Below, one piece after another: positions 1-8,552 of a stretch of DNA of 64,000 nt. Below the pieces are notes generated by a model that was given only the letters and a program-made list of their open reading frames with translations, did no database searches and was not told the DNA's origin. The translations under genes and the position numbers were made by a program. Position 1 is the stretch's first letter, and each line of letters opens with the position of its first letter. Source of the stretch: Deltaproteobacteria bacterium (GTDB taxonomy: Bacteria > Myxococcota_C > UBA6777); contig PCBK01000119.1 in NCBI GenBank assembly GCA_002731275.1, positions 1 to 64,000 of the forward strand, given 5' to 3'.

Positions 1-587
1 AAAAGATGAAAAAAGGAATACGTCAGGGCTTGGGTCAAGGCCATCAAGTTCGTTGTTCGTCGTTGGCAGAGCGTTGCTATGCCGCCTCCTCCCGCCTGCT
101 TGCCGGCTCTTGAGCCTGCACCCCTACGTATGCTTTTTTCTATCTTCTGACCTTTCGCCCTCACAGGGCGCTTGCTTTGGACGCAAGTGCAACGTCCGCC
201 GGAACAGATTTTGAGCCAAATTATCGTATACATCGGTGAATTGGTCCCTCCTCTCGAAAGGCTTGAGAGGAGGGAAGAGCCGAAGGCTCAGGGAGGTGAG
301 TTTGTTGAGGCGGATGATTGCAAGTGAAGACGCAAAAAACCCACTGAAAGCTCGAAAGCAAAAGGGAATCCAAGGATGTCGCCTGCGACATACGCCAGAA
401 AGGAGGGGATTATTTGGTGGAGTCAGGGGAGTTTGCGGAGACACAAGTGCAACATCCGCCGGATCAGATTTCAAGTATCTCTCGTGTATATCGGTTGATT
501 GCTCCCTCTTCTTGAAAAGCTTGAGTTGTATTTTTTCCCAAAATCGATACTCTGTGAATATGTTGCTTTTTCAAATACGGAGTCATC
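1..587. other. Gene-free 5' region with diverged repeat and hairpins
   Basis: I see no convincing gene here. Open frames exist on both strands but have poor starts and protein-unlike composition. Two related blocks can be aligned by eye: 184-268 and 443-525, both starting CAAGTGCAAC and running through a CCGCCGGA core to a shared CTTGAG. A perfect 10-bp inverted repeat lies at 246-255/265-274 (CCCTCCTCTC with GAGAGGAGGG, 9-nt loop). It is followed at once by GAGCC-GAA-GGCTC at 277-289. A third small hairpin, TGTCGC/GCGACA, lies near 377-390. The region looks like a decayed or dispersed non-coding repeat unit upstream of the lipoprotein gene at 588. Confidence 0.45.
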
Positions 588-1748
588 ATGCTTGGTCGTG
601 CTACGGTTTTGGTCATGTGTTTGTTCATGTTGTTTGGCGCGTGTACAGGGGCGATTCAGTCGCCATCTGAGCAGCAGGTGGAGAAAACAGTCAGTGACGC
701 GGCTGTTGAGTCTACGCCTGAATCCTCTTTTGAAGGTGTCTCTGAATCGACGATGACACCAGAGAGTGAGCCTTCTGTTCAGCCTGAAGAGACAGTCCCT
801 GAGAAGAGTGTTGTTGTCGAAAAAATCGTAGAGAAGGGACCAAAGGATGTCTCGAAAGAGGTATGTGGTGATGGTGTTTGTGGCACAGGGGAGAATGCGA
901 CGACCTGTCCAAAGGATTGTTTGTGTGGTAATGGCAAGTGCGATACGAGTGAGGATATAACGTCGTGTCCACAGGATTGTATGTGTGGCAATGGCAAGTG
1001 TGATGTGGGAGAGACACAGGTGTCATGCCCGAAGGATTGTGCATCTACAATTTGGGTTCCCAAACCTGGAACGACGTGGCAGTGGCAGCTTAATGGGACG
1101 ATCGATATGAGTGTAAATGTTGATGTGTATGACATTGATCTATTTGATGTACCAGTGAAGACCATTCAGTCACTGAAAGCAAAGGGGCGGAAGGTCGTTT
1201 GTTATTTTAGCGCGGGTTCATATGAGAAGTGGCGAACGGATGCTGATATGATCCCACAGGCAGCGCGTGGACAGAAGATGGATGGTTGGGATGAGTTGTG
1301 GTTAGATGTTCGTCACAAGGGGGTCTTAGATGTGATGAAGAAGCGTTTGGACTTGGCAAAGTCAAAGGGGTGTGATGGTGTTGAGCCCGATAATGTCGAT
1401 GGTTATCAGAACAAGACAGGGTTTCCATTCACGGCAGCAGATCAGTTGGCATACAACAAAGCGTTGGCAGCAGCGGCGCATCAGCGTGGTTTGTCGATTG
1501 GTTTAAAGAACGACCTTGATCAGGTGAAGCAGCTTGTGGGTGATTTTGATTTTGCAGTGAATGAGCAGTGTTTTGAATACAATGAATGCAAGATGATATC
1601 GCCATTTATCCAGGCTGGGAAGGCGGTTTTTCATGTCGAGTACCCACCACATTCGAAGTCGAAGGTGTGCAATGGATTAAAGGGTATGCAGTTTAGTACG
1701 CTGTTTAAAAAGCTCGATTTGAAGGAGTGGTACGAGGTTTGTCCGTAG
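588..1748 (+). CDS. Lipoprotein with Cys-rich repeats and GH114-like domain
   Basis: Secreted lipoprotein, 386 aa. The N-terminus has a short hydrophobic stretch ending in a lipobox (LFGAC, Cys about residue 19), so it should be lipidated and surface or periplasm anchored. Residues 30-85 are a low-complexity Ser/Glu/Pro/Val linker. Residues 88-150 hold three tandem CGNGxCxxxExxxxCPxDC modules. From about residue 153 to the end is a TIM-barrel-like domain (WQWQLNG, VYDIDLFD, VVCYFSAGSYE, GVEPDNVDGY, GLKNDL), matching the endo-alpha-1,4-polygalactosaminidase (GH114) pattern; the family acts on galactosamine-containing exopolysaccharide. GGAG precedes the ATG at 588. The same Cys module recurs in the lipoprotein at 29006-30061. 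Substrate is inferred from family only. Confidence 0.85.
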   Translation: MLGRATVLVMCLFMLFGACTGAIQSPSEQQVEKTVSDAAVESTPESSFEGVSESTMTPESEPSVQPEETVPEKSVVVEKIVEKGPKDVSKEVCGDGVCGTGENATTCPKDCLCGNGKCDTSEDITSCPQDCMCGNGKCDVGETQVSCPKDCASTIWVPKPGTTWQWQLNGTIDMSVNVDVYDIDLFDVPVKTIQSLKAKGRKVVCYFSAGSYEKWRTDADMIPQAARGQKMDGWDELWLDVRHKGVLDVMKKRLDLAKSKGCDGVEPDNVDGYQNKTGFPFTAADQLAYNKALAAAAHQRGLSIGLKNDLDQVKQLVGDFDFAVNEQCFEYNECKMISPFIQAGKAVFHVEYPPHSKSKVCNGLKGMQFSTLFKKLDLKEWYEVCP

Positions 1749-1888
1749 AGGGGGGAGTCGGAAGGGGGTTAGGGCTTGTAGCAATCATTTTTGACGCGGC
1801 GGCGGTAGCAGACTGTATTCAAAGTTCTTTTTCCATTCCTTTTCTTTGTCTTCGAGGAGTTGGGGCTTGGGAAGTCGTGTGAGCGATC

Positions 1889-3166
1889 TCATGCATCTTT
1901 CCCCAACACATCCCCAATCAAGTCATCGATATCCAGGTAAGAAAAGTATGACGGATTGAGTTCTTTGAGTTGTTTTTCGAGCTTTGTCTTTGTCTCTTGA
2001 TCATCTTCTTGAATGGCTTGTTTGCGTCTGGCCATGATGTCAGTAATTTCTTGGTTGAATGGAGATGTTGATTCAAACAAGGGTGACATCAAGATTTCAT
2101 CGACGGGGCGGTTGGCGTATTCTGCTGTTTCATCGACGACTTCGCAGTAGTCCGTTTTGGCTTTACATACAAAAAGCCGGGCATGAGGGACTGACGAGAT
2201 GATGAAAGGGGAGTGTGTTGTCGCGATGATTTGAAGGTTTGGGAAGAGAGTAAGGATACTTGATATGAAGCGTTTTTGCCATTTGGGGTGAAGTTGGTTC
2301 TCTGCTTCGTCGATGATGAGGATGCCTGGAGTTTGGCCGATGTTCTCCACTGGCGTTTTTCGAATGAAGTGAGAGGAGTACATCTTCCTCAAGAGACCGA
2401 GTAGGTGTTGGACGAGGTAGAGATTGCCACTGCTGAGATTGCCGAGTCGGATTTGTTGTCCATTTTGGATGATAATGGGATCGTAGGTTGTACGGGCGAC
2501 ATGACTGAGCTTTCCTCCGTCGAGTAGACTTAACTCAAAGATCCGTTCGAGCATACCCCAAAGGTGTTCTGCCATGTGTTTTTCGTCTGGGTCGCGACTA
2601 TCTCGTAGATAGTCAAGGTGACAAATCAGCTGTGTGAGGTCCGACTTTTCACGAGTCCCTTGGAGAGTGCCTCGCATGAAAGCGTAATGGTCGATATTTG
2701 CGAGGGAGTTAATGTTGTACGATTGCCCACTCGCCAACGAGGACGGCCAATAATCGAGTATCCAATTGGGACAAACTCCAGGCTCTTTTGATTGATATAA
2801 GTGAAATGGTATGGCGTCTAATTGAAGGCCGTCTATCCCAGGGAGGAGCTTGTCTGCATGACGTATCTTGTTTTCCATGATCCCTGTAGATTCCAACGAG
2901 AATAGTGATGTTGATGAGTTGTATGAGACAACACCAGACATCTTTATGCTTTGTTCTGTTGTTCCTGAACGGCGGATATCTCTTTCTAATAAACAGTATT
3001 GTGGACCAAAGATGCCTCTGATTGCGTCGAGGATGATGCTTTTTCCCGTGCCATTTTCACCTGTGATGAGGACGACAGGGGGTTTTTTTTCGTTGTCTTC
3101 AAAGAATGTAAGCGAGGCTTCTTTGAAGGGGCCGATGTTTTGCAGAGACAATTCTTTGGCATACAT
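1889..3166 (-). CDS. AAA-family ATPase of SMC/RecF/OLD type
   Basis: Predicted P-loop ATPase, 425 aa from the chosen start MYAKELSLQNIGPF, which is the typical beginning of this family. The frame stays open another 24 codons upstream (to 3238) with non-conserved sequence. Walker A is GENGTGKS at residues 36-43. Walker B is LIIDEAENQLHP in the C-terminal third, followed by the switch motif ATTHSPF. This is the compact ABC/SMC-like fold of AAA_15/AAA_21 ATPases. No TOPRIM nuclease is visible, so it is not a full OLD nuclease. It is transcribed divergently from the NACHT gene at 3411. Relatives often work in phage-defence or DNA-repair modules with a partner effector. That role is inference from family and neighbour. 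Confidence 0.85.
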   Translation of the reverse strand: MYAKELSLQNIGPFKEASLTFFEDNEKKPPVVLITGENGTGKSIILDAIRGIFGPQYCLLERDIRRSGTTEQSIKMSGVVSYNSSTSLFSLESTGIMENKIRHADKLLPGIDGLQLDAIPFHLYQSKEPGVCPNWILDYWPSSLASGQSYNINSLANIDHYAFMRGTLQGTREKSDLTQLICHLDYLRDSRDPDEKHMAEHLWGMLERIFELSLLDGGKLSHVARTTYDPIIIQNGQQIRLGNLSSGNLYLVQHLLGLLRKMYSSHFIRKTPVENIGQTPGILIIDEAENQLHPKWQKRFISSILTLFPNLQIIATTHSPFIISSVPHARLFVCKAKTDYCEVVDETAEYANRPVDEILMSPLFESTSPFNQEITDIMARRKQAIQEDDQETKTKLEKQLKELNPSYFSYLDIDDLIGDVLGKDA

Positions 3167-3285
3167 GATGGCTCTATTCGTCCTTCCTTCGGGTTGCAGG
3201 ATACAATCGCAATGTATCACAAGAGCCTCTCTTGTCAATGTCCCCCAATCTGTGGAGTGAGTCAGACAAAGTTTGTGTCTGCTTG

Positions 3286-3321
3286 ATGAATGTCGTGTTC
3301 TGGTCCAGAACTCACAAAATC
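3286..3321. repeat. Left copy of imperfect direct repeat flanking NACHT gene
   Basis: A 36-bp stretch starting ATGAATGTCGTGTTCTGGTC matches 7073-7108 in the same orientation with about seven mismatches by eye. The two copies sit just outside the two ends of the NACHT-pentapeptide gene. Confidence 0.35.
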
Positions 3322-3344
3322 TGCTTGGTCAACCTTATGTCGTC

Positions 3345-3373
3345 TTGTTGGATATTTGCTTTTGATGTATAAA
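3345..3373 (+). promoter_or_regulatory. Candidate sigma-70 promoter of the NACHT gene
   Basis: TTGTTG at 3345-3350 and TATAAA at 3368-3373 are separated by exactly 17 bp. Predicted transcription start is about 3380, giving a leader of about 30 nt before the start codon at 3411. Confidence 0.5.
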
Positions 3374-3410
3374 TTGAGAGTACACATCAAAAACACATAT
3401 GGAGAACGAA

Positions 3411-6400
3411 ATGGCGGATGTAATTTTGCTTGCGACAGCACTCAGCAAGCTCATTGGTATGGGTATGGCTGGGTGGAAAGCTGCGAAAGAAGATGGGGTC
3501 GGTGCAAGCGAATTGAGATGTTTAAAGGAGATCACAGGGTCGGTTTCGACCTTCGCCAAACTTTTTGGTTCTGAGCCTGACGCTCCTGCAAAACACCTTG
3601 AACTTGTTCTTCGCTCTTTTGGCGATGCTTTCAAAGAGCACTGGGGGGGGAATAATGCTCTCGCACCGAAGGTCTGGAAGAAGCGTTGGTATGATTTTTT
3701 CCACGAGAGCGAGGAGAGCGAACGGCGGAAAGAGCTTGCTGCTAGGGTCAGAACTGCTGTTGATAAATTCTCTGCGCAATTGAGCGCCGAAGGGGAGAGG
3801 GCGGGGTTGGAGCTGCTAGGGAGGCTGGTAAGTCATCCTCTGAAAAGTCCTTACTATGATGCTCTTTTTGATGTCTTTACAGACGAGGAACTATCTGGCG
3901 AAGATGATGAAATTTTGCTCGAACTGGGAGATGGGGGGAGGAGAAAGTTTGAAATGGATTTCCTTCTAGCCTACCGCAAGGGGTTGGCTGCTCCCCAAGG
4001 GCGTGAAATTCTTTCGTATATCCAAAGTCTGGAAGAACATTGGCCAGAACTCGTTCGGGTTCTCATTGCCCAAGAGCTTGTTGGGTGGAAAGAACGACAT
4101 GTATTTGGTAATGTCAGAGAACACGACGATATGGAGCATATGCCTCTGGAGAAAATGTATGTTGAGCCATTTGTCTCTGTTGAACTTGGTGATGCAGATG
4201 GTGAAGGCTCAACTTTTCCACGAAAGGCAAAAGAGTGCATTTATGAACTCCTCGAAAAGTATCCGATTGTTCTTGTGAGTGCCGACTTTGGACATGGCAA
4301 ATCCCTTACGGCTCGAACTCTGGCATGGGAGTGGGCACAACGTTACTTGGAGGATCCTGCCAACAGCCTGGAGCTTTTTTACCCACTCTTTGTCAAAAGT
4401 GGAGAGGATTTCCTTAGCCGAGAATGCGATATCAAAAAGGGTGCGAAGCGGGCGTTGCGAAGAGCCGCAAAAGGCTTTGGTTTGGAAAGGAGTATTGAGG
4501 ATCCTGGATTTGATTTTCCACCGGATGCACAAAGAACGGTAATTATTCTAGATGGTTTGGACGAAGTCCTCTTGAGTCCTGGAGAGTTAGGTGAATTATT
4601 TCAGCAGCTGAAGGATTTCTCATCCAACCAACATCGTTTTTTGGTTTTGTCTCGCCCTGCGGGTTTGCCTCATCAGACAAAGAGAGAAGGTATACCCGTA
4701 GTCAAGATTCAATCGTTTACGCTGGAGGCTGAAAGGCAAAAAACATCGCAGGTTGAACAATGGCTTGATCGTTGGAATACATTGAGGGTAACAAATAGCA
4801 CCCACCAAATCGTTACGATTGATGAGATTCGTACCAGAGATGAGGATGGGGAGCTCCTCAAAATCACACAGACACCAATCCTTCTCTTTATGCTCGCTTA
4901 CACTTGGCAGAATCACCAAAGCAAAGGAAAGACCATTGTCCGAAAGGATATTTACGAAGAGTTTTTTCGTGCAATAGCGAGGGGGAAATATAAACTGGGA
5001 AAAGAAGAGCATTCACCGATAGAATCAGCCTCCAAAAGGTTGTTGGAGAGTCTCACCAAGTGCGGTGAACTTGAGGAATGTGAGGATTCTGGAAACGGAG
5101 ACCAAGTTGTCCAGGCTATGTTGTGGTTGATGTCTCGTGTTGCCTGGGAAGCTCATCGACAACAGCAGAATAAACCGGATAGGCCGCTGACAAAAAGCAA
5201 AGTCGAAAATATTCTGGATGGTGAGTTGGAGATCCCTTCGGAAGACGTGCGCTGTGTTCAACTCGGGCTTTTGCTTGTGTTGCAAACCGACTTGGACGGA
5301 AACTCAGATCAAATTCTTTTCGGTCATAAATCGTTTCGGGAGTTTCTTGTAGCCAGATTTTGGCAACATCAGCTGAGAAAGTTAACAAAGACAAGAAATC
5401 GCCAGAAGCGAGCAAAGATCGAGTCTGCTCTCCACGGTGCTGAGTTAATTGTACATGAAGATCGCAGTTTTTCGTTTTTGAAGGAATTCCTGAACGGTGA
5501 TGATTGGACTGAACAAGAACGAAACGAGCTTTTTGAGTGGGCACAAGAAACTCTCAATGACGAGGAGCCTCACACGACTATTTCGTTTGGTAAGGATCCA
5601 AGGCCTGTTTTGCGTAGGGATGCTCTTGCCATTGGTTCTTCTCTTTATGAAACCTCGGGACAAAGAATAAAACTTGAGAGTGAAGGGGGCCTACGTTCGA
5701 TGATTGCTTGGTTTTGGTTGAAAAGTAAGCCACTTGTGCTCATTGCCTTAGATGTCGACTTCCAAGGAGCCAATCTCTCAGGAGCCAATCTCTCAGGAGC
5801 CAATCTCTCAGGAGCCAATCTCTCAGGAGCCAATCTCCAAGGAGTCAATCTCTCAAGAGTCAATCTCTCAAGAGTCAATCTCTCAGGAGCCAATCTCTTA
5901 GGAGCCAATCTACCAGGAGTCAATCTACCAGAAGTCAATCTCCAAGGAGCCAATCTCCAAGGAACCAATCTCCAAGGAACCAATCTCCAAGGAGCCAATC
6001 TCCAAGGAACCAATCTCCCTGGTGCCTACCTCGCGAGAGCCAATCTCTCAGGAGCCCATCTACGAGGAGTCAATCTCTCAGGAGCTCATCTACGAGGAGC
6101 CAATCTCTCAGGAGCCCATCTCCAGGGAACCTATCTTGTAAGAACTAGGCTCCAGGGAGCCGACCTTGAAGGAGCCGACCTTGAAGGAGCCAATCTTGAA
6201 GGAGCCAATCTCTCAGGAGCTAATCTCTCAGGAGTCAATCTTGAAGGAGCCAATCTTCGAAGGGTCAAGCTTGAAGGAGCCAACCTCCGAAGAGCCAAGC
6301 TCGAAGGAGCCAATCTTGAAAGGGCACGTTACAACAGTAAGACAAAGTGGCCGGGAAAATTCAAACACAAAAATGTGGGGATGATTGGACCAAAAGCTGT

Positions 6401-6956
6401 TCTTGTAGGGGCCGAGCTCGTAGGAGCCGACCTTGAAGGAGTCAATCTTGAAGGAGTCAATCTTGAAGGAGTCAATCTTGAAGGAGTCAATCTTGAAGGA
6501 GTCAATCTCCGAAGAGCCAAGCTCGAAGGAGCCAATCTTGAAGGAGCCCGTTACGATAGTAAGACAAAGTGGCCGGGAAAATTCAAACACAAAAATGTGG
6601 GGATGATTGGACCAAAAGCTGTTCTTGTAGGAGCCGAGCTCGTAGGAGTCAATCTTGAGAGAGCGGACCTCGAAGGAGCGGACCTCAAAGGAGTCGAGCT
6701 TTGCTTCTCTAATCTTGAAGGAGCCAAGCTTGAAGGAGCCAGCCTTAAAGGAGCCAACCTTGTAGCAACCCGGCTTCATAGAGCCGATTTCGAAGGAGCC
6801 GACCTTGAAGGAGCCAACCTTGAAGGAGCCAATCTTCGAAAAGCAAATTTGCATGGGACCAAGCTCAAAGGGGCCAAATATAACAATGATACCAAGTGGC
6901 CTGACAACTTCGACCCCATAGAATTCGGAGCAATTAACACAGACAAAGAGGCTTGA
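3411..6956 (+). CDS. NACHT NTPase with giant C-terminal pentapeptide-repeat domain
   Basis: STAND-type NTPase of 1,181 aa. I chose ATG 3411 because GGAG at 3401-3404 is correctly spaced for it; an in-frame ATG at 3399 lacks a ribosome site. Residues 1-270 are an uncharacterised helical N-terminal part and a linker. The NACHT core shows Walker A (ADFGHGKS, about 291-298) and Walker B (VIILDGLDEV, about 377-386), followed by helical winged-helix-like sequence. From about residue 782 to 1150 the protein is A(N/D)LxG pentapeptide repeats, expected to form a right-handed beta-helix. A non-pentapeptide module (YNSKTKWPGKFKHKN and onward) interrupts the helix twice and a decayed third copy ends it. 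Related STAND proteins sense ligands, often phage proteins, through C-terminal repeats. A defence role here is inference; the N-terminal effector type is not recognised. Confidence 0.85.
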   Translation: MADVILLATALSKLIGMGMAGWKAAKEDGVGASELRCLKEITGSVSTFAKLFGSEPDAPAKHLELVLRSFGDAFKEHWGGNNALAPKVWKKRWYDFFHESEESERRKELAARVRTAVDKFSAQLSAEGERAGLELLGRLVSHPLKSPYYDALFDVFTDEELSGEDDEILLELGDGGRRKFEMDFLLAYRKGLAAPQGREILSYIQSLEEHWPELVRVLIAQELVGWKERHVFGNVREHDDMEHMPLEKMYVEPFVSVELGDADGEGSTFPRKAKECIYELLEKYPIVLVSADFGHGKSLTARTLAWEWAQRYLEDPANSLELFYPLFVKSGEDFLSRECDIKKGAKRALRRAAKGFGLERSIEDPGFDFPPDAQRTVIILDGLDEVLLSPGELGELFQQLKDFSSNQHRFLVLSRPAGLPHQTKREGIPVVKIQSFTLEAERQKTSQVEQWLDRWNTLRVTNSTHQIVTIDEIRTRDEDGELLKITQTPILLFMLAYTWQNHQSKGKTIVRKDIYEEFFRAIARGKYKLGKEEHSPIESASKRLLESLTKCGELEECEDSGNGDQVVQAMLWLMSRVAWEAHRQQQNKPDRPLTKSKVENILDGELEIPSEDVRCVQLGLLLVLQTDLDGNSDQILFGHKSFREFLVARFWQHQLRKLTKTRNRQKRAKIESALHGAELIVHEDRSFSFLKEFLNGDDWTEQERNELFEWAQETLNDEEPHTTISFGKDPRPVLRRDALAIGSSLYETSGQRIKLESEGGLRSMIAWFWLKSKPLVLIALDVDFQGANLSGANLSGANLSGANLSGANLQGVNLSRVNLSRVNLSGANLLGANLPGVNLPEVNLQGANLQGTNLQGTNLQGANLQGTNLPGAYLARANLSGAHLRGVNLSGAHLRGANLSGAHLQGTYLVRTRLQGADLEGADLEGANLEGANLSGANLSGVNLEGANLRRVKLEGANLRRAKLEGANLERARYNSKTKWPGKFKHKNVGMIGPKAVLVGAELVGADLEGVNLEGVNLEGVNLEGVNLEGVNLRRAKLEGANLEGARYDSKTKWPGKFKHKNVGMIGPKAVLVGAELVGVNLERADLEGADLKGVELCFSNLEGAKLEGASLKGANLVATRLHRADFEGADLEGANLEGANLRKANLHGTKLKGAKYNNDTKWPDNFDPIEFGAINTDKEA
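5760..6330 (+). repeat. 15-bp tandem repeat array encoding pentapeptides
   Basis: Dozens of near-identical 15-mers of the type GGAGCCAATCTCTCA, each coding one pentapeptide, run head to tail in frame. Neighbouring units are often identical at the DNA level, including silent positions. That points to recent expansion or homogenisation by recombination or slippage rather than selection on protein alone. Confidence 0.85.
6336..6426 (+). repeat. Segmental duplication inside NACHT gene, copy 1
   Basis: This 91-bp block is repeated 222 bp downstream at 6558-6648 with one visible mismatch (position 6410). It encodes the non-pentapeptide module SKTKWPGKFKHKN through to the next pentapeptides. A diverged third version of the protein module (YNNDTKWPDNF) ends the gene. 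Confidence 0.9.
6558..6648 (+). repeat. Segmental duplication inside NACHT gene, copy 2
   Basis: Second copy of the 91-bp block at 6336-6426, in frame (offset 222 bp, 74 codons), so the duplication adds or removes whole beta-helix segments without breaking the frame. Confidence 0.9.
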
Positions 6957-7704
6957 CCTTTTGTGATATGACACACCAAAAACACCACGTGTGAAGGCGG
7001 CACTGTATGTACTGCTTTGTCTTTTTATCCAAAGAATTGATGGAATGAATATTGGATGCTGTGCTCTACTCAATGAATGTCATGCTCTGCTCCAGCACCC
7101 AAAAATCCCTTCCCTCCATCCACTCATACATCTCCACCACCAAAAAACTTCACTCCGTCAAGAACATTCTTTGCCTCCTCACCGCTGGGAATCTCTCTGT
7201 CAACAAAAGAACACGGCTCCTGAGAGGTCGATCACCCGCTCCGAACCAAAAAAATTCGCCTCCACAACAAAAATCTCCGGTCCGTTACACAAAAACAGAA
7301 GAAAACATATTCAAATGAGCAGTGAAACAACCTCGCCAGACCACTTCCGCAAGGTTCCAGAGGGGGGTGGTAACCTCTCCCGACTGGCAACTCAAGAGCA
7401 ACCGACCGGATTTTTTTGGTGCAGAGGCGACGACAATTATCCACCGACGGGGGTAGAACCTTGTTGAGACAAAAAAGGGGGGATAGGAAGGCTCTCGATG
7501 GGGATGGATGTGGTAGAACTGGCTAAACAAAGACCGAATTCGTGACGTTGGGGTGGGAAAAATCACGGGTTGACGTTGATGAGAAAAGGAGCGGAGCGAC
7601 TCAACTGTTTGGGAAGGCAAGCAAAGCGCGCCAGGGTCTTTTCAAAAGACCCGTTAGCCTACTCCCTCTCTGTTTTTCTTTCCAAAACCTGAATTCTTTA
7701 CTCA
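6957..7704. other. 748-bp region without a supported gene
   Basis: The longest open frame (6991-7467, plus strand, GTG start) has no ribosome site and a His/Pro/Ser-rich composition unlike a real protein, so I do not call it. The region holds the right flanking repeat (7073-7108) and a hairpin GGGTCTT-TTCAA-AAGACCC at 7634-7652 that has no following T-run on either strand. Confidence 0.5.
7073..7108. repeat. Right copy of imperfect direct repeat flanking NACHT gene
   Basis: Begins ATGAATGTCATGCTCTGCTC and pairs with 3286-3321. The copies are about 3.8 kb apart and bracket the NACHT gene and its promoter. Confidence 0.35.
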
Positions 7705-8199
7705 TCATTCATCAAGACACTCAAAAAACTCTTTAGCGATTTGTGTATGGAGTGAAAAGGCCAATTCGATGGGTTCATGGATCACGAGTCGTTCACTGCA
7801 CTCTTCGCTTGGTGTGAAGGCTGGCAGACCATCCTTCAAAAAGGTGTCGTAAATCCCAAAGATGATCACATGTTCGCCTCTTGGTGGACTCATCACACTG
7901 AAAAGCTCGATCTCATCTGCTACAAGTGTGATCCCTGTCTCCTCAAGGACCTCCCTCGCAGCTGCCTCTTGCCAACTCTCACCGTAATCGATGAACCCTC
8001 CGGGTAACGCGAGCTGTCCTTTTTGTGGTTCAACTCCCCTGCGGATCGTCAACAATCCTTCACCCACTGGGATCAACATCACCGCAACAGGGGTTGGATT
8101 GCGGTAGGTTACCTTGTGACATGATGAACAACGACGGGGCCACTTGCTGGTTTGAAAAGCCGTTCCACAATACGAACAATACTCATGAATTTGCGCCAT
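7705..8199 (-). CDS. Nudix hydrolase with N-terminal zinc ribbon
   Basis: Predicted soluble Nudix-family pyrophosphohydrolase, 164 aa. An N-terminal four-cysteine ribbon (C8, C11, C24, C27) precedes the catalytic domain. The Nudix box GFIDYGESWQEAAAREVLEE (from about residue 68) fits GX5EX7REUXEEXGU completely, so it should be active. The arrangement resembles zinc-ribbon Nudix proteins that hydrolyse nucleoside-diphosphate derivatives such as ADP-ribose, NADH or FAD; the exact substrate cannot be read. The frame is open 73 codons further upstream, but AGGAG just before MAQIHEYC fixes the start at 8199. The gene is monocistronic. A palindrome at 8269-8280 lies in its upstream region. Confidence 0.9.
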   Translation of the reverse strand: MAQIHEYCSYCGTAFQTSKWPRRCSSCHKVTYRNPTPVAVMLIPVGEGLLTIRRGVEPQKGQLALPGGFIDYGESWQEAAAREVLEETGITLVADEIELFSVMSPPRGEHVIIFGIYDTFLKDGLPAFTPSEECSERLVIHEPIELAFSLHTQIAKEFFECLDE

Positions 8200-8552
8200 A
8201 CACTTCTCCTGATCTCGGCGAATCACCCACACCGATGTGTGGTGCGTAACGATGTGAGTGTACCACAAGATCACGTGATCAGCTTGTGTGATCACCCTTG
8301 AACACTTCGTTTGTCTTTTTTTCGGTGAGGTAAAGATTTGATTTGTAGTGTGTTTTGATTTCTTTTCAAAAAGATCAGAACTTCTTTGGAGGCGTTGCGT
8401 AGTATATAGCAAATGCACGAAGCGAGCACGGTGACTTGCTACATCGATGAATCAAGCCTCGAAGAGGTCGTCAATTTACCGGTCATTTCCCTTTTGTGTT
8501 GTGTTGGGAGTTTTGTGCACTATCCCTTCTTAGAATCAACTCTAAGAATATT
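8200..8552. other. Intergenic region between Nudix and tRNA-like genes
   Basis: No supported gene. It contains the leader of the Nudix gene (minus strand), palindromes at 8269-8295, and a perfect 7-bp hairpin TCTTAGA-ATCAAC-TCTAAGA at 8528-8547 ending 5 bp before the first tRNA-like gene. Confidence 0.5.
8269..8295. promoter_or_regulatory. Palindromes GATCACGTGATC and GTGATCAC, possible operator
   Basis: A perfect 12-bp palindrome, GATCACGTGATC (8269-8280), and an 8-bp palindrome, GTGATCAC (8288-8295), share the same half-site. They lie 70-96 bp upstream of the Nudix start codon, a normal place for a dimeric regulator. The regulator is unknown. Confidence 0.35.

Noticed and set aside
1-150. 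Tail of an upstream gene or transposase fragment
   Set aside because: A Trp/Arg-rich frame ends at 150 but has a stop at 7-9 and no recognisable domain; too short to call.
6228-7073. 281-codon minus-strand ORF with KIGSF-type repeats
   Set aside because: It is the antisense of the pentapeptide array and inherits its repetitiveness.
6991-7467. 158-codon plus-strand ORF with GTG start
   Set aside because: No ribosome site, His/Pro/Ser-rich composition without hydrophobic core, no recognisable motif.
7634-7652. Hairpin GGGTCTT/AAGACCC as a terminator
   Set aside because: No T-run follows on either strand and no gene ends nearby in the right orientation.
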